Notes: generated by a model from the letters alone, not told the origin. DNA of 64,000 nucleotides from Thamnaconus septentrionalis (GCA_009823395.1 CM020514.1:7599466-7663465), one strand, 5' to 3'; counted from the first letter of the stretch, positions 23,561 through 34,510 are shown. Translations and numbers: made by a program.

Positions 23561-25886
23561 TAACTATAGTGGTGACACATGACACATGCTTAATATATGT
23601 TGATGCTCCATCTTCTTGTAGCTCAGAAGGAGGCCAATAAGCCATATTGGCAACTCAATATGTACAGTTTTATGGTGCTAAAACCCACAATAAACCACAG
23701 TGGTCTTGTTTTTCTCGGCTTTATTGCAGCATTTTGCTTCTTCACAGACACCTGTGCAAATAAGACATTGTAATCATAAACTGAGATAGCATTCATCAGC
23801 CATGTGGGGCCATTAATGACCAGATTTCTGTGTGTGTGCGCGTGAAAAACACCAGATCCCAAACATGATCAAAAACTCAGATGAGGATCATAACCGTGAT
23901 AGTCGAGGCCATATAAATGCAGAAATTGTCTCCACAATAAAATGATGGGTTTATTTGTCATTTCAAAATATATTTTTGCATAAAAATGATGTCAAGAAGT
24001 GTGTTTGTTCACACTAAGCCACTGAAATGGCTGTAGTATGCATGCCAGGCCTGTAAGCGGCGCTGTAACACTCACATGGAAATACACCAAGAAAGGAGAA
24101 GAAGGAGAAACAGTAGGAGATGGTGGTGAACGTCAACTTGAAAGCAGACAAAAACGTAGATGAACTGTAGGTGCAGACCAACAAGAAGTTGAATTCCGAA
24201 CAAATGCACACTGTAGTCCAACATTGTTGTTGCTGTTGTTTTTCTGAGGTTAGCGCTTGCAGGTTAAGGGAGAGGTGTTTCAGAAAAGATCTATATGGCT
24301 CCCAGACACAGACATACAAGGGTGGCGTTTAGAGATCAGGTCAGCCTGGGAGCCACTATTGAAAATGAGCATATTTAGGTTCCCAAACCGCTGGTTCTGT
24401 CTGGGTGAAACACTTTCGCAGCCACTACTAAACTCCTCTCCAAGTGGTGGACGAGGACTTGCCGTCGCGCTGCTTTTCTTCACACCATCTAAAGCCACCA
24501 TCTACAGTTTCAGTCTGTCACTGTCCCTCTCTCTCGTCTGTGTTTGGCCCTTACTCGAAGAAGCAGTCGCCGCCATGCCGCATCTTTGTGTCCGCGTGGA
24601 TTTCAACTCTTTTGGGGTGAGTATTCCCATTCTGAAATCATAGCCTTATCTCAGAGTTTGGAAAAAAAAATAACCTAACTTGCCTAACTGTTGCTTTTGC
24701 TGGAAAATGAATCCTCACCGCTTGAGGTTCATTCAAAAAAAAATTTTGCATTAGACGTTTTGAGCGACATGAGCCAAAGTGCGATTAAAGTTTCAATCGG
24801 GTAAAAATCAAATACATCACAGCAACGCATTCTTTCTTCGATTGGAGCATTTATGATGGCTTGATGCTGAAAACCCATTTATTTGACGCCAATGCCGCTA
24901 TGTGGATAAGATCACAAAGACGCGCTCGGCTGAAGGATTGTTGACCTTATGCTTCGACAAATACATCTTGATTTAATGGCGGGCGAACTGCCGGCTGGAT
25001 GAAGCACTCTGATGTGTTTTCCCCCCTTTCAGGTTGTCGCCGCAGAGCTACACCCGCAGCTCACCTCACATGAAACACTTCAACTCTGGCTCTCATCTGA
25101 ATTTAGCTCCCCACCCTCCTCCCTCCGGCGGCCTAAATTAGCGAGACGAAACGCTGTGGCGGGGTGATTTCCTGGATTGTTACCGCGCTCTCTGTGTCGC
25201 ACGTTTGTCATGTAAAGCGCGGCGCCCGCTTTTTTGATTGTCGGGAGGCAAATTCAAACGGGCGAACATCTCTGCACGTCCCCCCAGCTGGAGCGCTTTC
25301 CTTACCGCGTGAGATATTCTCAACCTGCCACCGCAGCCGACTACAAAAAGCGGCGAACGCCTCAGATCTCCTCAGCCAGCCTCTCGCGTGATTCCAAACA
25401 GCCTTTGGCCCAACTGCTGTCTTTTAAGAAATAATGATCACCGAGTGTGAGGATTGCAAATGCGGCTCTCTGTTTCTCTGCAAGCAGCCCGCTGGAGGAG
25501 GATCTCGGATGGGTGCGAGAGTGCCGTGCACAGACGCTGCGCACAGACGCTGTAGCAGACGGCGGCCACAAACTTAGACGAGAGGTCCCAGACTACACCT
25601 TCCTCTGACTAACCAGAGCGGCTTATCTCCCAAAAAACAGGATTAGCGCAAATTTGTGAATTGCATCTGGAAGCTCGGTCGTGTTTTTGGAGAACTTGTG
25701 GAATATTGTCACCTCGTGACCCCTCCCCCTGCTGTCAGTTATGCCTCCTCTCCTTTCTGGATCAGTCAAACCTCAGCACTGAAGTTTTGTTAATCCGCCA
25801 GACCAATAGAAAAGCATTTATTTACAATCATAATCAATCTCCTTCCTTTTAGTTGCGACGAAACCCGGAAACAGCTGAAGACCAAT

Positions 25887-25922
25887 AGAAGAAGAAGAAG
25901 AAGAAGAAGAAGAAGAAGAAGA
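25887..25922. repeat. (GAA)n trinucleotide tract
   Basis: About 12 GAA/AGA units, a pure purine strand of the kind that can form triplex DNA. Confidence 0.95.
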
Positions 25923-26869
25923 CCTTTATCGATACCACAGTGGGTAAATTTGCATAATTACTGTCATATGTGTATAAACAGAAAATACAAATGATAGAAC
26001 AAAAAGTGACTGCAGACCTAGCTACTGCTAAAGATTAGCCTGAATCTTACAGTGATGTAATATTTTTCACTTTAAAACAAGACAGAAGTGGCACTCAGGC
26101 TTTTTCAAATAAGACTCTCTTCTTTTAGCTGCACTTCTGACCAATTAGCATCTGGCTACAAGTAGCAACATGTGGTCAACGCCGCTTCTTGTGATCAAAA
26201 ATGTTACCTTCCAAGTTTTGTCCCCCTCTTTCCATTTGCTTTATAAAAGCTCTTAACAAGATGGATTTGTCACGTGAATCCAAACAGTTTTGCAAAACGT
26301 TCACTTGCAGCGTGCTTGGCGGCCTCTCTCTCACACTCCACCGTGATACATGACACTGAAAAGATCACATCCTGACATAATTGGAGCGCAACTTTCCCAT
26401 TTCCATCACGGCGCTAGCAAAGTTCCAGCCCTAATCTAATGACGAAACGACTGTGTTTACTCTCCCCTCCTCTTCCTCTACCCATTCCTCCTCTCACACA
26501 ATAATAAGATTACAATGCTCAGGGTCAGCCGAGCCGGACAGCAACGCTCTCATTTGTGTTTATGTATGTGCGCACGGGCACAAAACACAGGCTTTTATGT
26601 GTCCTCCTCTCGCGGTGGTTTTAGTGGTTTTCATCGTAAACTGGAGACCCATAATCATGTGAAATTTCCTCTTCCTGCCTCCACTTTCTCCCATTTTTTC
26701 CTCCCAATCCTCTTTGTGCCTGTTTTAATGTACTTCTGTCGTTCTGCCCTTCCTCTTGATCTTCACTCGCGAGGCAAAAAAAAAAAAGACACTTAAACTT
26801 AAGATGGAAAACAGGGAGTCAAGGGTAAAGTTAAACAAAAATAGGCACGTAGGATGAGCAGCGTGGCGG

Positions 26870-27400
26870 AGTGGCTGCAGAAGAATTAGAAGAAGGTGGG
26901 GGAGGACAGGATGTACTTGGAGAGGGAGCGGGACAGTCTTTGGACGGCGCGAAGGAGAAGTAACATCGCGAGTAGGTCTATTAGTAGGAGAGCGAGACGG
27001 AGTGGAAGGGCTTGTAATGTGGAGGAGGGCTTGTAGCGAGCGCAGGGAGGATGTGTAGTAGCGGAACAAGCAGGAGGAGTAGGACGGCTGAGGGAACGAG
27101 AGGCAGAATGGGTAGTGTGAAAGAAGCAGAGGGAGGAGGAGGAGGAGGAGGAGCAGGGCTGATAAGAGGATGAAGGTGGCGGTGAATAATAGGAGCTGAG
27201 GGAAGGATAGCGGGGGGGAAGGAGCGATGGCAGGGACAAGAGGATGTGGTGTGAAGGAAGAGGGGGAGGACTGTTGAAAACAGGAAGTAGGGTAACAGGA
27301 CCTGGTGGAGGTGAAGAGCAACTGTTGAAAAAAGGTGGAGGAGGGAGGAAGGGAAGAGGGGAAGGAAGGTGTGCAAAGACAATGAACAGGCTGAAACTTG
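26870..27400. repeat. Long degenerate polypurine block
   Basis: For more than 500 bp the + strand is mostly A and G, built from loose GGAGGA, GAAGGA and GGGAGG variants, with an exact AGGAGGAGGAGG core at about 27133-27153. The minus strand reads as a Leu/Ser/Pro-rich frame of 246 codons (27465-26725), a composition artefact of CT-rich DNA. It resembles a decayed purine minisatellite. Confidence 0.7.
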
Positions 27401-28388
27401 TTTGAGGGTTTTATAAGGCGATATTTGGCCTGTTGGATTTTGGGAAATGCGTATTTTTGCTCCAAGTAGAACTTAGCAGCATCACAGCGCCCCCTGTATG
27501 TGTTTTATCCTCATGCTGCTCCTTTATTGGCCGCTTCTTCTCTCCTCCCTCCCTCCCTCCCTCCCTTCAGGAACTCCCCCTCCTGTTACCAACTCCGTGT
27601 CAGTGCACAACAAATGACCAGAGGAGGCGCCGCTCAAAGCTAATGATGACACAGTCTGCTACGTCTGTGTTTTTCGCAGTTGTAATTTGTTAGCTGGTCA
27701 TTAGTTTGGTATCTTTGCTGTCATCGATGCGATGCTGAATTGAAATGGTGTGTCTTTTATTTTATTTCATCCACAGTAAATTGTACATTCAAAGCAGGTT
27801 GGCCAGTGTCTGCCTGTTGTCCATTGATACTTGACTTGCTTAGCCGGGCTAACTCGCTAACGTGCAAAAGAAAAAAAAAAGTGCAGGGGCCGCAAGATTT
27901 ACCAATCTTGAAAAATAAAATAACCACACGTCATCATAAAAAATGCAAAGACTTTTCTCCTCAAACACCAACCAGCTGTGCAGATAATACCAGCAGGGCG
28001 CCTTTACTCAGTGATAAAGAGAGCAAGCGAGTGCAGCTGACACACCGATGTCATCAAAACCAACTTTAAACCAGGGACTTTTTTACTGTTGCATCCCTGA
28101 AAACCTTCAGACTGTGCAACATGAATCCTCGCCTCCTTCCATGGCTTGTTCAAGGAGCTTGTGCGGGCGGCTGAGTTGTTTTTAATCTGCGACCTGCCCA
28201 CAGCGCCATCCTCTGACAGTGTTTATCACCCCACATATATTTTATTATTCCGGGGATTTTAAAAGTTTTTTTTTTTCTCCCCACCTCTAATGGAAACATG
28301 ACTAGTGTGTTAAGAGCTCCTTAAAGGCAATCAGAGGCAGTATTGATCCATACTTCTGCAACCCCCACAACACAGGCGCACGCATCCA

Positions 28389-28480
28389 CACACACACAAA
28401 CACACACACACACACTTTATCCATCTCACTCCTGCTCCCCTCCTTGTCGCTGCCTTCTTCTTCTTCTTCTTCTTCTTCCC
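28389..28480. repeat. (CA)n and (TTC)n tracts
   Basis: CA tract about 28389-28416, and (TTC) units at 28456-28480. Confidence 0.9.
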
Positions 28481-30467
28481 CCTCTTTCTCCAGTGGCAGA
28501 CTAAGCTGTAAAAATCAATGGGGGAAAATGTCCTGGAACAGTCGATCTAGAAGCCATCTGGCCCCTCACTGTCCTCAGAGACCAGCAGTGCATCCCTGGG
28601 GGGGTGAGGGGCAAGGTAAGGGGGGTGGGGGGGGTATACGAGACACCGGTGAGAAGAGGCACACAACGACACAAAAGCAAGTGTTGGCTCGATTAAGTCG
28701 CGCAAGCCTCTGCTTTACGTCACGCGGCTGTTACATAAGAGACAAGCGCGAGGTGGATGGACAGACCAGGATCATATCTGTAAACTGAATTCACTTCCAG
28801 ATGGGCTGATCTCATCTCGTGTTCTGCGTGAGTTGTTTGCCGGGCTGAAACATCCCGACAAGCACTTTATCACATCAGGCCGGCCTCCTCGGCGTTGCAG
28901 AGCAACTGAATTCCTGTCTAAAAGCACCGTCGTCCGTCTTTAAAAGCTCCGGCTTGAGCCGTTCTCACTGTTTTATTATGTAATCCATTAATATCTCCTG
29001 AGTGGTTTGAGGTTTAGTTTGTGATGAAAGAAAGAAGCAGCACTGGGCTCTTAACAATGAAGAAGACTAAGAAGAAACACAGGAAGTGAGTGCGAGCCTG
29101 GCTGCTGCTAATGGGATTAGCATGGCTGCTGCTGTAGAGACAGTTTTATTAGAACTAGATGGCACTTTTGTTGGTTTCCGCTTCTCTTGGTGAAATCCAC
29201 TTTTCTGTTTTATTCCTGACAAAGTTTTCGCGAGAATTCTCAGCGCACTAGTGGTGCACAGCTACTGTCGCTCCCTTTGCTTTAACAGGAAGCCTCAAGG
29301 TGTTGCTAGCCGGCTCAGGCGACTGTAGAAAAACCCTTATTGTCTCATTTGAATGATGGGCAGAAAGTTTGTCCAGTCAACTTTTACCTTTTGATGAAAA
29401 TGTGAAGTAAATCCAACAACTGTGGGAAACTTTTTAAATGATTGCTAACTGCAAGAATCAATGTCTAAAACAATGACCTTTTTTAACCAGAACATTTGTT
29501 TGCTCACATCATCTTTCATCTTTCATGATCACTTAGTTCAGTTTTTGTGTTTTCTGAAACACTTTAAAAAAAAATGACTCAGGCCATTATTTTAAGTGGG
29601 TGCCTTAAGCGGTGTGCTTCATTTCGATTTTCTTTTTTAATTTCATTTCACATTTTATGCTACATCTGCAGCATCAGTATGTGTGGATGGTTCTTTTTTT
29701 ATTGTTATCTTATTTTATATGTCTAATGTTTTAATTTCTTTCACACTGCTGAGGATGCCCTTCAAATTTTTTTTTTTTTAATCTTTTATTTTTTTCTACA
29801 TTGTCACTATCTAAAGAAGCGTTCTATCTGCTACCGTTTTCATTTTTAGCGTCAATATCGCTGTCAGCAACTAGGCCAACTGCACCAGGCGGCGTCGCTC
29901 TTTGTGTTTTGGCCAAATTTAGACCGGTGTTGTTTGGGACGTCACATTTGGCTTTCACATTTTGACCTTTATTTATTGCATCCTCATTAATCCAATTAAT
30001 GTAATTTGTCAGAGAGGCTGGATGTGTACCGCGGTTTGTGTCAGTCACACTAATAGGTTCACAGGTGGGGGCGGGCCTCGGAAAATTAATTACAGAGAGA
30101 GCCCAGAGTTACTGATTACTTAACTGCACGAATCAGGAGGACAGGGGAGAAACGTCAGGTCTGAGGGGGGGGGGGGCAGGAGCACAACAGAGAGGGGGGA
30201 GAAAAAAGTTTTGTTAAGGAAGCAGGGGGGGGCTAATGGAAAATAGCCATATATCAGGAAACGGAGACAGAGGCAAAAACGAAAGTGTGATCCAGTGAGC
30301 GGCAGAGATGCTACAGGCTCCAATCATCTGACATCTGATCCTTTAAAAGGGTTTATGGCTCTTTGTAACGCAGCAAACAGAGGAACCGCCATGTCTGTCC
30401 ATCCTCAGGGCTCAGCCTGCCACTGGAAATAAAAACCCTCGCTGATATTCATCCCTCACCCTGAAAA

Positions 30468-30470
<3 letters not shown>

Positions 30471-30511
<41 letters not shown>
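30471..30511. repeat. (CA)n microsatellite
   Basis: About 20 uninterrupted CA units, directly adjoining the head of a dispersed repeat at 30520. Confidence 0.95.
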
Positions 30512-30513
<2 letters not shown>

Positions 30514-30519
30514 TGATAA

Positions 30520-30640
30520 TTAAAGGTCCCCCATTTAGCTCATTTTCAGATCATTATCTTTCATCATGGAGGAGCCTAACATGGTTACTTAGACCTCCAG
30601 AAAACAGTATTCTTATGGCTGCTAATGTAGGGTAAAGAAC
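30520..30640 (+). mobile_element. CRE-core repeat, isolated head
   Basis: TTAAAGGTCCCCCATTTAGC followed by TCATTTTCAGATCATTATC (30520-30562) and CTCCAGAAAACAGTATTC (30594-30611) matches the first 110 bases of copy E. The body expected next is missing. A matching body starts about 700 bp later (31300), with a MADF-like fragment between, so this may be one copy split by a later insertion. A CA microsatellite ends directly before it. Confidence 0.5.
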
Positions 30641-30859
30641 ACAAAAATATGAAATGGATGTCAAATTCTTTGGACGGACACTCTTCTCACCAGCTGCAGC
30701 ACAAATTTGTTGCAATAAAATATTTAATCTGAGGGGCTTTTATTGAAAAATTTGAAACTATGCTATACTGCACTACTGACAAAATTTTAGGGGCATTATT
30801 CATCTATATTTTCAGTTTCACGCATTTTGGTACACAAAAAAGATTATTCCAATGCCCAG

Positions 30860-31090
30860 TGTCCCGAACTTTTAGCGAGTAATGTTTTGTCGGATGTCTG
30901 CGGGATAGCTGGAGTCTCTTTTGCGTACATTCCCACGAACCGACGGAGCACCAGCGAACCAAACAAGCCCAGCTTGTCTGCGACACCTTTCCACCAAGTT
31001 GTTTTTCAGATGATTGTCTTGATTTTCTGCGTCTTGATTGTCAAACAGCACTCGGCGCTGACAGACACAGATAATGAGCTTGTCAGCCAT
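30860..31090 (-). pseudogene. MADF/Myb-SANT-like domain remnant, frameshifted
   Basis: On the minus strand an ATG at 31090 opens MADKLIICVCQRRVLFDNQD, then a short acidic/polar run and HLKNN. After a frame change the reading continues with WWKGVADKLGLFGSLVLRRF. The order fits a MADF domain: start-proximal K-L-I-x-x-V, then x-x-L-[FY]-D, then W-K-x-[IV]-A-x-x-L-G and a following R-R-[WF]. Such domains occur in host regulators and in PIF/Harbinger accessory proteins. With the frameshift and transposon debris on both sides I read it as a dead element piece. It lies between a repeat head (30522) and a core-repeat body (31300-31560). Confidence 0.4.
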
Positions 31091-31299
31091 TGTTGTTGAT
31101 GCTGTGGGTGATGTACACGTCGCGCGCCACTGTGATGAGTGTGAATGCTTGGAAAAAATGTTGCAAATTATTGAAAAGTTGACTTTTCTTGGGGCGCAAT
31201 ATTTGCGTTTAGGACGAAAACGATTCAAATACTGGCCAATTGGCAATGTTTGTCCGAAAAGAGTGAATGCAAAAATAAAGATGTGCTTCTAAACCAAGA

Positions 31300-31560
31300 A
31301 TCCAGTTTTCACCCCTGAACTGCAGTCATGCAGCTTTAGCTCTCTGTTTACACCCTCCTACTAAAATGCTGTATTTCATTCTCTCTCTCTTTCTTTACAT
31401 TGTTGCTAAAAGTGAAGTTTTATTAGACTTTAAGACACGACTCTGGGAGATGTATTAGTACCTCTTGTGACATCACAAAGGGGCTTATTTTAAGAATTTC
31501 AAGTAGTGAAATTTACTTCCAGCCCAGCAAAAGAAAGTAAAAAATAAAAAAAAAAAAAAA
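31300..31560 (+). mobile_element. CRE-core dispersed repeat, copy H (body)
   Basis: Landmarks are TTAGCTCTCTGTTTACACCC with TCCTACTAAAATGCTG (31334-31370), TGTTGCTAAAAGTG, and core CCTCTTGTGACATCACAAAG then GGGCTTATTTT (31461-31490). An A run (about 31545-31561) follows. It ends some 700 bp before the klf7 promoter boxes and is the closest copy to the gene. Confidence 0.55.
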
Positions 31561-32239
31561 ATCGACTGGACAAGATACAGAGAGGAAAAATTAGTAAAGT
31601 AACTCAACATATTTATTTTCAAAACTGTGAATTTTCAGCCTCGGTAGATCTTTCCGTTCTTTTCACGGCGCCATATTTAGAATAGACAACCAAAACTTGT
31701 TTCCAGTGTCAACTGTCGGGCACATGGGGGTGTTTAACTTCCTTGGCAGTCCTCATCACTTTCATAAGTTTTTGGAAATTGGATCAAAAACACTGCTGGA
31801 CATTCCTGGAGCGAAAAACGGGGGTCTGGACGTGCTGCCGTGTTTTTTGATTTTGAAGCATGCAAGACTGATTAACTCTTGGCTCTGGCGAGGAGGAGCC
31901 TCGATATCTGCCCACGCCAATATTCATGTATTAAGAAGAGACCGCGTTCCAGGCAGGAGTGCTACGGGAAGTGGGCAGGATGATCTCTTGGAAACCGAAC
32001 AGGTGGGAGGACCATGTGGCCCTACTCCTCCTACTCCTCCTTCTCCACCACCACCACCACCGGTCCTCCGGCTCCCCGGAGCCGAATGTCGGTCCTCGCT
32101 ACCGCCGCCGCCGCCGCCGCTGCGGCTTCTGACGATCTTTGTAGACAGGCAGCTGCGTTCGACTCAGTGTTTCCCAGCCGCAGCAGCTCGCGGTTTCTCT
32201 CCTCCTCGGCCGCACAGCCTGCACTGACTCGGAGAGGAA

Positions 32240-32480
32240 TGTTGCAGGCGGCTTTATAGGCCTCTAAAAATAACTCACTCCCTCACTGCCATGTAGGGGC
32301 CGGACTGACAGAGCCGCGCGGCCAATGGGGCTCGTCCTTCCTCCTTGAAGCTCCGCCCACCCCGCCGCTCTTGGCGCCTCCTTAATTGGACGTCAGTGAC
32401 ATCATCAGCCCCATTTGCCTTATTAGGTCACGCATGAAATTGATTGGCAGGTGGCTCCGCCCCGCCGCCGCCGCTGCCGC
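32240..32480 (+). promoter_or_regulatory. klf7 proximal promoter
   Basis: This is a GC-rich block upstream of exon 1. Visible sites in order: a MEF2-type CTAAAAATAA (32264-32273) beside a TTTATAGG sequence; a forward CCAAT box, GCCAATGG (32321-32328); CTCCGCCCACCCC (from 32351), a GC/CACCC box that KLF/SP proteins bind; an E2F-like TTGGCGCC (from 32371); a CRE-like pair, GACGTCA (32389-32395) and TGACATCA (32397-32404); an inverted CCAAT box, ATTGG (32443-32447); and a GC box, CTCCGCCCCGCC (from about 32455). No TATA box sits at a convincing distance. The CACCC boxes could allow KLF autoregulation, which is an inference. Exact start sites are not visible in sequence. Confidence 0.65.
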
Positions 32481-32499
32481 CGCCGGACTCCCGCCCCTC

Positions 32500-33011
32500 T
32501 CGTGCCGGCCGCCTGGTTTGCGAGCGGGGGCTCCAGTCTCGCTGCTGCTGGAGGAGCAAACCTGGCAACCTGGCAGCGCGCTCACGGAGGGGCGACTGGC
32601 AATGCGGAAATAGATCTGGCACCCCCCAGCACGGAGCCGAGGAGCGAGAGGCGTGACAGAGCGAGCGGAGAGGAGCGGAGCGGGGCTTTGCAGTCGCACA
32701 CATTCAAATTATCAACACTTTTTCTTTGCCGTTTCCCCCTTTTTTCCCCTTTCCCACGTTTGTTTTTGTTTTTTGTTTTTTTAAATTAACGCATCCAGGT
32801 GCGCTGATGACCAACACCAGCTGGGATTAATCACCCCCCCAAACCCCCGAACACTTTGGACATTTTTTTTTTATTTCTCTTTAACTAGTCTAAGTGGGAA
32901 GAGGAGAAGAAGTGCGCTTTTTTTAAAAGTCTCTTGGATTCCGGACTTCTGTGCTGACTTTTCCTGTTTTTTTGTGTTTTTTTTTCCTTCTTATTTTGCT
33001 GCGCTCCAAGC
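32500..33011 (+). other. klf7 5' UTR (start approximate)
   Basis: The sequence between the promoter boxes and the ATG changes from GC-rich to T-rich (runs around 32720-32785 and 32862-32875) with no acceptor-like junction. It reads best as one uninterrupted 5' leader of first-exon type. The left border is a guess: transcription could start anywhere from about 32480 to 32700. It contains one or two very short upstream reading frames. An unseen 5' non-coding exon elsewhere cannot be excluded. Confidence 0.5.
32807..32830 (+). other. Upstream ORF (7 codons plus stop) in klf7 leader
   Basis: ATG ACC AAC ACC AGC TGG GAT TAA reads MTNTSWD and stops 181 bases before the klf7 ATG. A second minimal frame, ATG CGG AAA TAG (32602-32613), lies further up and may be outside the transcript. 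Short upstream frames often reduce translation of the main frame. Whether this one does is inference. Confidence 0.4.
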
Positions 33012-33113
33012 ATGGATGTGTTGGCGAATTACAGTATCTTCCAGGAACTCCAACTCGTCCACGATACCGGTTATTTCTCTGCGATGCCTTCCCTGGAGGA
33101 GAACTGGCAGCAG
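33012..33113 (+). CDS. klf7: KLF7 first coding exon (partial CDS)
   Basis: This exon encodes 34 residues, beginning [20 protein letters not shown] and ending EENWQQ, followed at once by a GT donor. As recalled, mammalian KLF7 begins with the same 34 residues except S6N, L25M and T31N. KLF6 shares SIFQELQ and TGYFSALPSLEE but differs at residues 5-7 and 15-18, so KLF7 fits better. The family is a C2H2 zinc-finger transcription factor that binds GC/CACCC boxes in the nucleus and acts in neuronal and mesodermal development. This exon is the start of the conserved acidic N-terminal activation region; the three C-terminal zinc fingers are not in the window. The ATG has A at -3 and G at +4, a strong start context. 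The exon ends in phase 0 after Gln34, where I recall the KLF6/7 exon 1 boundary. Reading through the donor meets a stop after about 20 codons. The paralog (a or b) is undetermined. Confidence 0.93.
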
Positions 33114-33120
33114 GTCAGAG
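33114..33120 (+). other. Splice donor of klf7 exon 1
   Basis: CAG|GTCAGAG follows codon 34. It is a reasonable donor, with CAG before the junction, GT, and a C at +3 in place of the commoner purine. It marks the start of intron 1, which runs off the right end of the window. Confidence 0.85.
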
Positions 33121-33464
33121 ATGATGCGCTTTCTCTTCCTTCATTTCATGAGAAATGTACAGGTTTTTAAAAAAATGTATTATTTCCTTCTCGTTTGTGT
33201 CGCACCCAGCTGCTGCTGCTGCTGTGCTTCCGCGCGTGTTTTTAGTTTTAGTTTACAGTGGTGTGGTTTTTTTTCTTCTTTTTCTTCTTCCCCCACCGCG
33301 TCAGTGAAGCAGCGGCTCCGAGTAGTTGCGTGTCCCGTTCTTCCTCACATGGAACACGGCGAGGTCCGCTGACAGGAGAAAACACACACGCACGCGCACT
33401 CTACCCCTCTCTCTCCCTCTCTTGCTCTCTCTGTAGCACGCGCACACAAAAGGGGGGCGGTGGT

Positions 33465-33608
33465 GTGTGTGTGTGTGGGGGGGGGGGTGTTACGGACGGA
33501 TTTTTAGGCACTAATGGCACTAATGGAAGAAAAAAAAACATCCTTTAAAATTACAAAACGCGCACGCGCGCGCACGCGCACGCGCCGGCACGCGTTTACG
33601 CACGCGTC
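33465..33608. repeat. GT/G run and GCGCAC Z-DNA-type tract in klf7 intron start
   Basis: GTGTGTGTGTG followed by a G run (33467-33487), then at 33555-33608 an alternating purine-pyrimidine tract of GCGCAC and CGCGCG units. It lies about 450 bp downstream of the exon 1 donor. Confidence 0.9.
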
Positions 33609-33785
33609 GTTCAATGGGAAGAATGAGCCACATGGTCCTCTAACGCACTTGAGGGTCTATTAAAGCCTCGTGTGAATGACCTATCCCGGGCTACCTGGTG
33701 CCGATGCTCACATTTAAAGCTAACAAGCCTCTCAAACATGTCAATGGGTTCGGATGAGCTGCAGTCACCTATTAGTTTCCACATT

Positions 33786-33882
33786 AAAAAAAAAAAAAAA
33801 AAAAAAAAAGAGTGGGTGGTGGGAGGGTCTGGTTTGCAGTTCTGTTACAGGACCAGAGAGTATTAAAAAAAAAAAAAAAAAA
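33786..33882. repeat. Two poly-A runs
   Basis: A runs of 24 (33786-33809) and 18 bases (33865-33882), about 55 bp apart. Confidence 0.9.
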
Positions 33883-34354
33883 CCTTTTTTTTCTTTTGCT
33901 CAAAGCACAGAAAGTGAAAGTTGCTTCTCGGGGTTTTTTAAGCAGGCGGTGATGGATCAGCAGCTCGCAGAGCTGCAGGAAATGGAATCATGCTCTCCTT
34001 GCCTTTTGAGTTCGTTTTGGCCTGGAACGTGCAGCCCGGTGCTGATGCTCTGAGAGGGGAGGGGTTCCAGAAGATCGAAACTTTGAATGTAAATGATTTT
34101 GTGTATGTGACTGGTGATGGTGATGGTGGGGGGGGGCTGGGGGTCGCTCCGGTGCTGATGATGGAGTCTGATGTTGGTGCGACTGCTCTGATCGATAGAC
34201 CAGTCTGTCAGCCATATGTGTTGGTGTAGTCGCATGCGCGCACGCACACACACACACACACACACACACAGTGAGCGAGAGAGACGCACATGCACGTGCG
34301 CTGGCCGTGGAAGATGGACACATGCCTGATAGCCGGTGACTTGCCCTTAAATAA

Positions 34355-34510
34355 TGTAGCCACATCTGCCACTGTTTATTTGCAGATGATCCCGATGAAT
34401 TATGCATCGTCAGCCATTATTGAAGCCTCACAGGCGACCGGCCACTTTGTTTTATGGCTCTTATCTCGGATATTAACGTCTGCTCTTCCTGTATTTTACA
34501 CTGATATGCG
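34355..34510 (+). promoter_or_regulatory. Candidate regulatory stretch in klf7 intron 1
   Basis: About 1.3 kb after exon 1, with TAAATAATG, GAATTATGCATCG (octamer-like ATGCAT), CCATTATTG and GATATTAACG in repeat-free DNA. Conservation is untested. Confidence 0.25.

Larger units (their letters stand above)
21000..30470. other. Intergenic DNA, no gene seen
   Basis: No supported gene. Contents are a GGA tract (21389-21408), a TGGA-tailed retroposon-like end (23270-23385), a mixed TA/TG tract (23460-23560), a GAA tract (25887-25922), a long polypurine block (26870-27400), a CTCC tract (27543-27567), and CA and TTC tracts (28389-28416, 28454-28480). Donor-like GTGAGT strings at 23023 and 24620 have no coding support. 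Confidence 0.6.

Noticed and set aside
24257..24643. 128-codon frame ending near a GTGAGT donor-like site
   Set aside because: Sequence lacks any recognised domain; a single donor-like hexamer is expected by chance. A similar site at 23023 was rejected for the same reason.
26725..27465. 246-codon minus-strand reading frame
   Set aside because: Leu/Ser/Pro-rich because the strand is polypyrimidine; other frames of the same strand are equally open, showing a composition effect.
31697..32227. 176-codon + strand frame just upstream of the klf7 promoter
   Set aside because: Pro-rich part comes from CCT/CCG repeats; an overlapping 81-codon frame (32014-32259) with an Ala run is equally open. No homology recognised; treated as promoter-side CpG-rich DNA.
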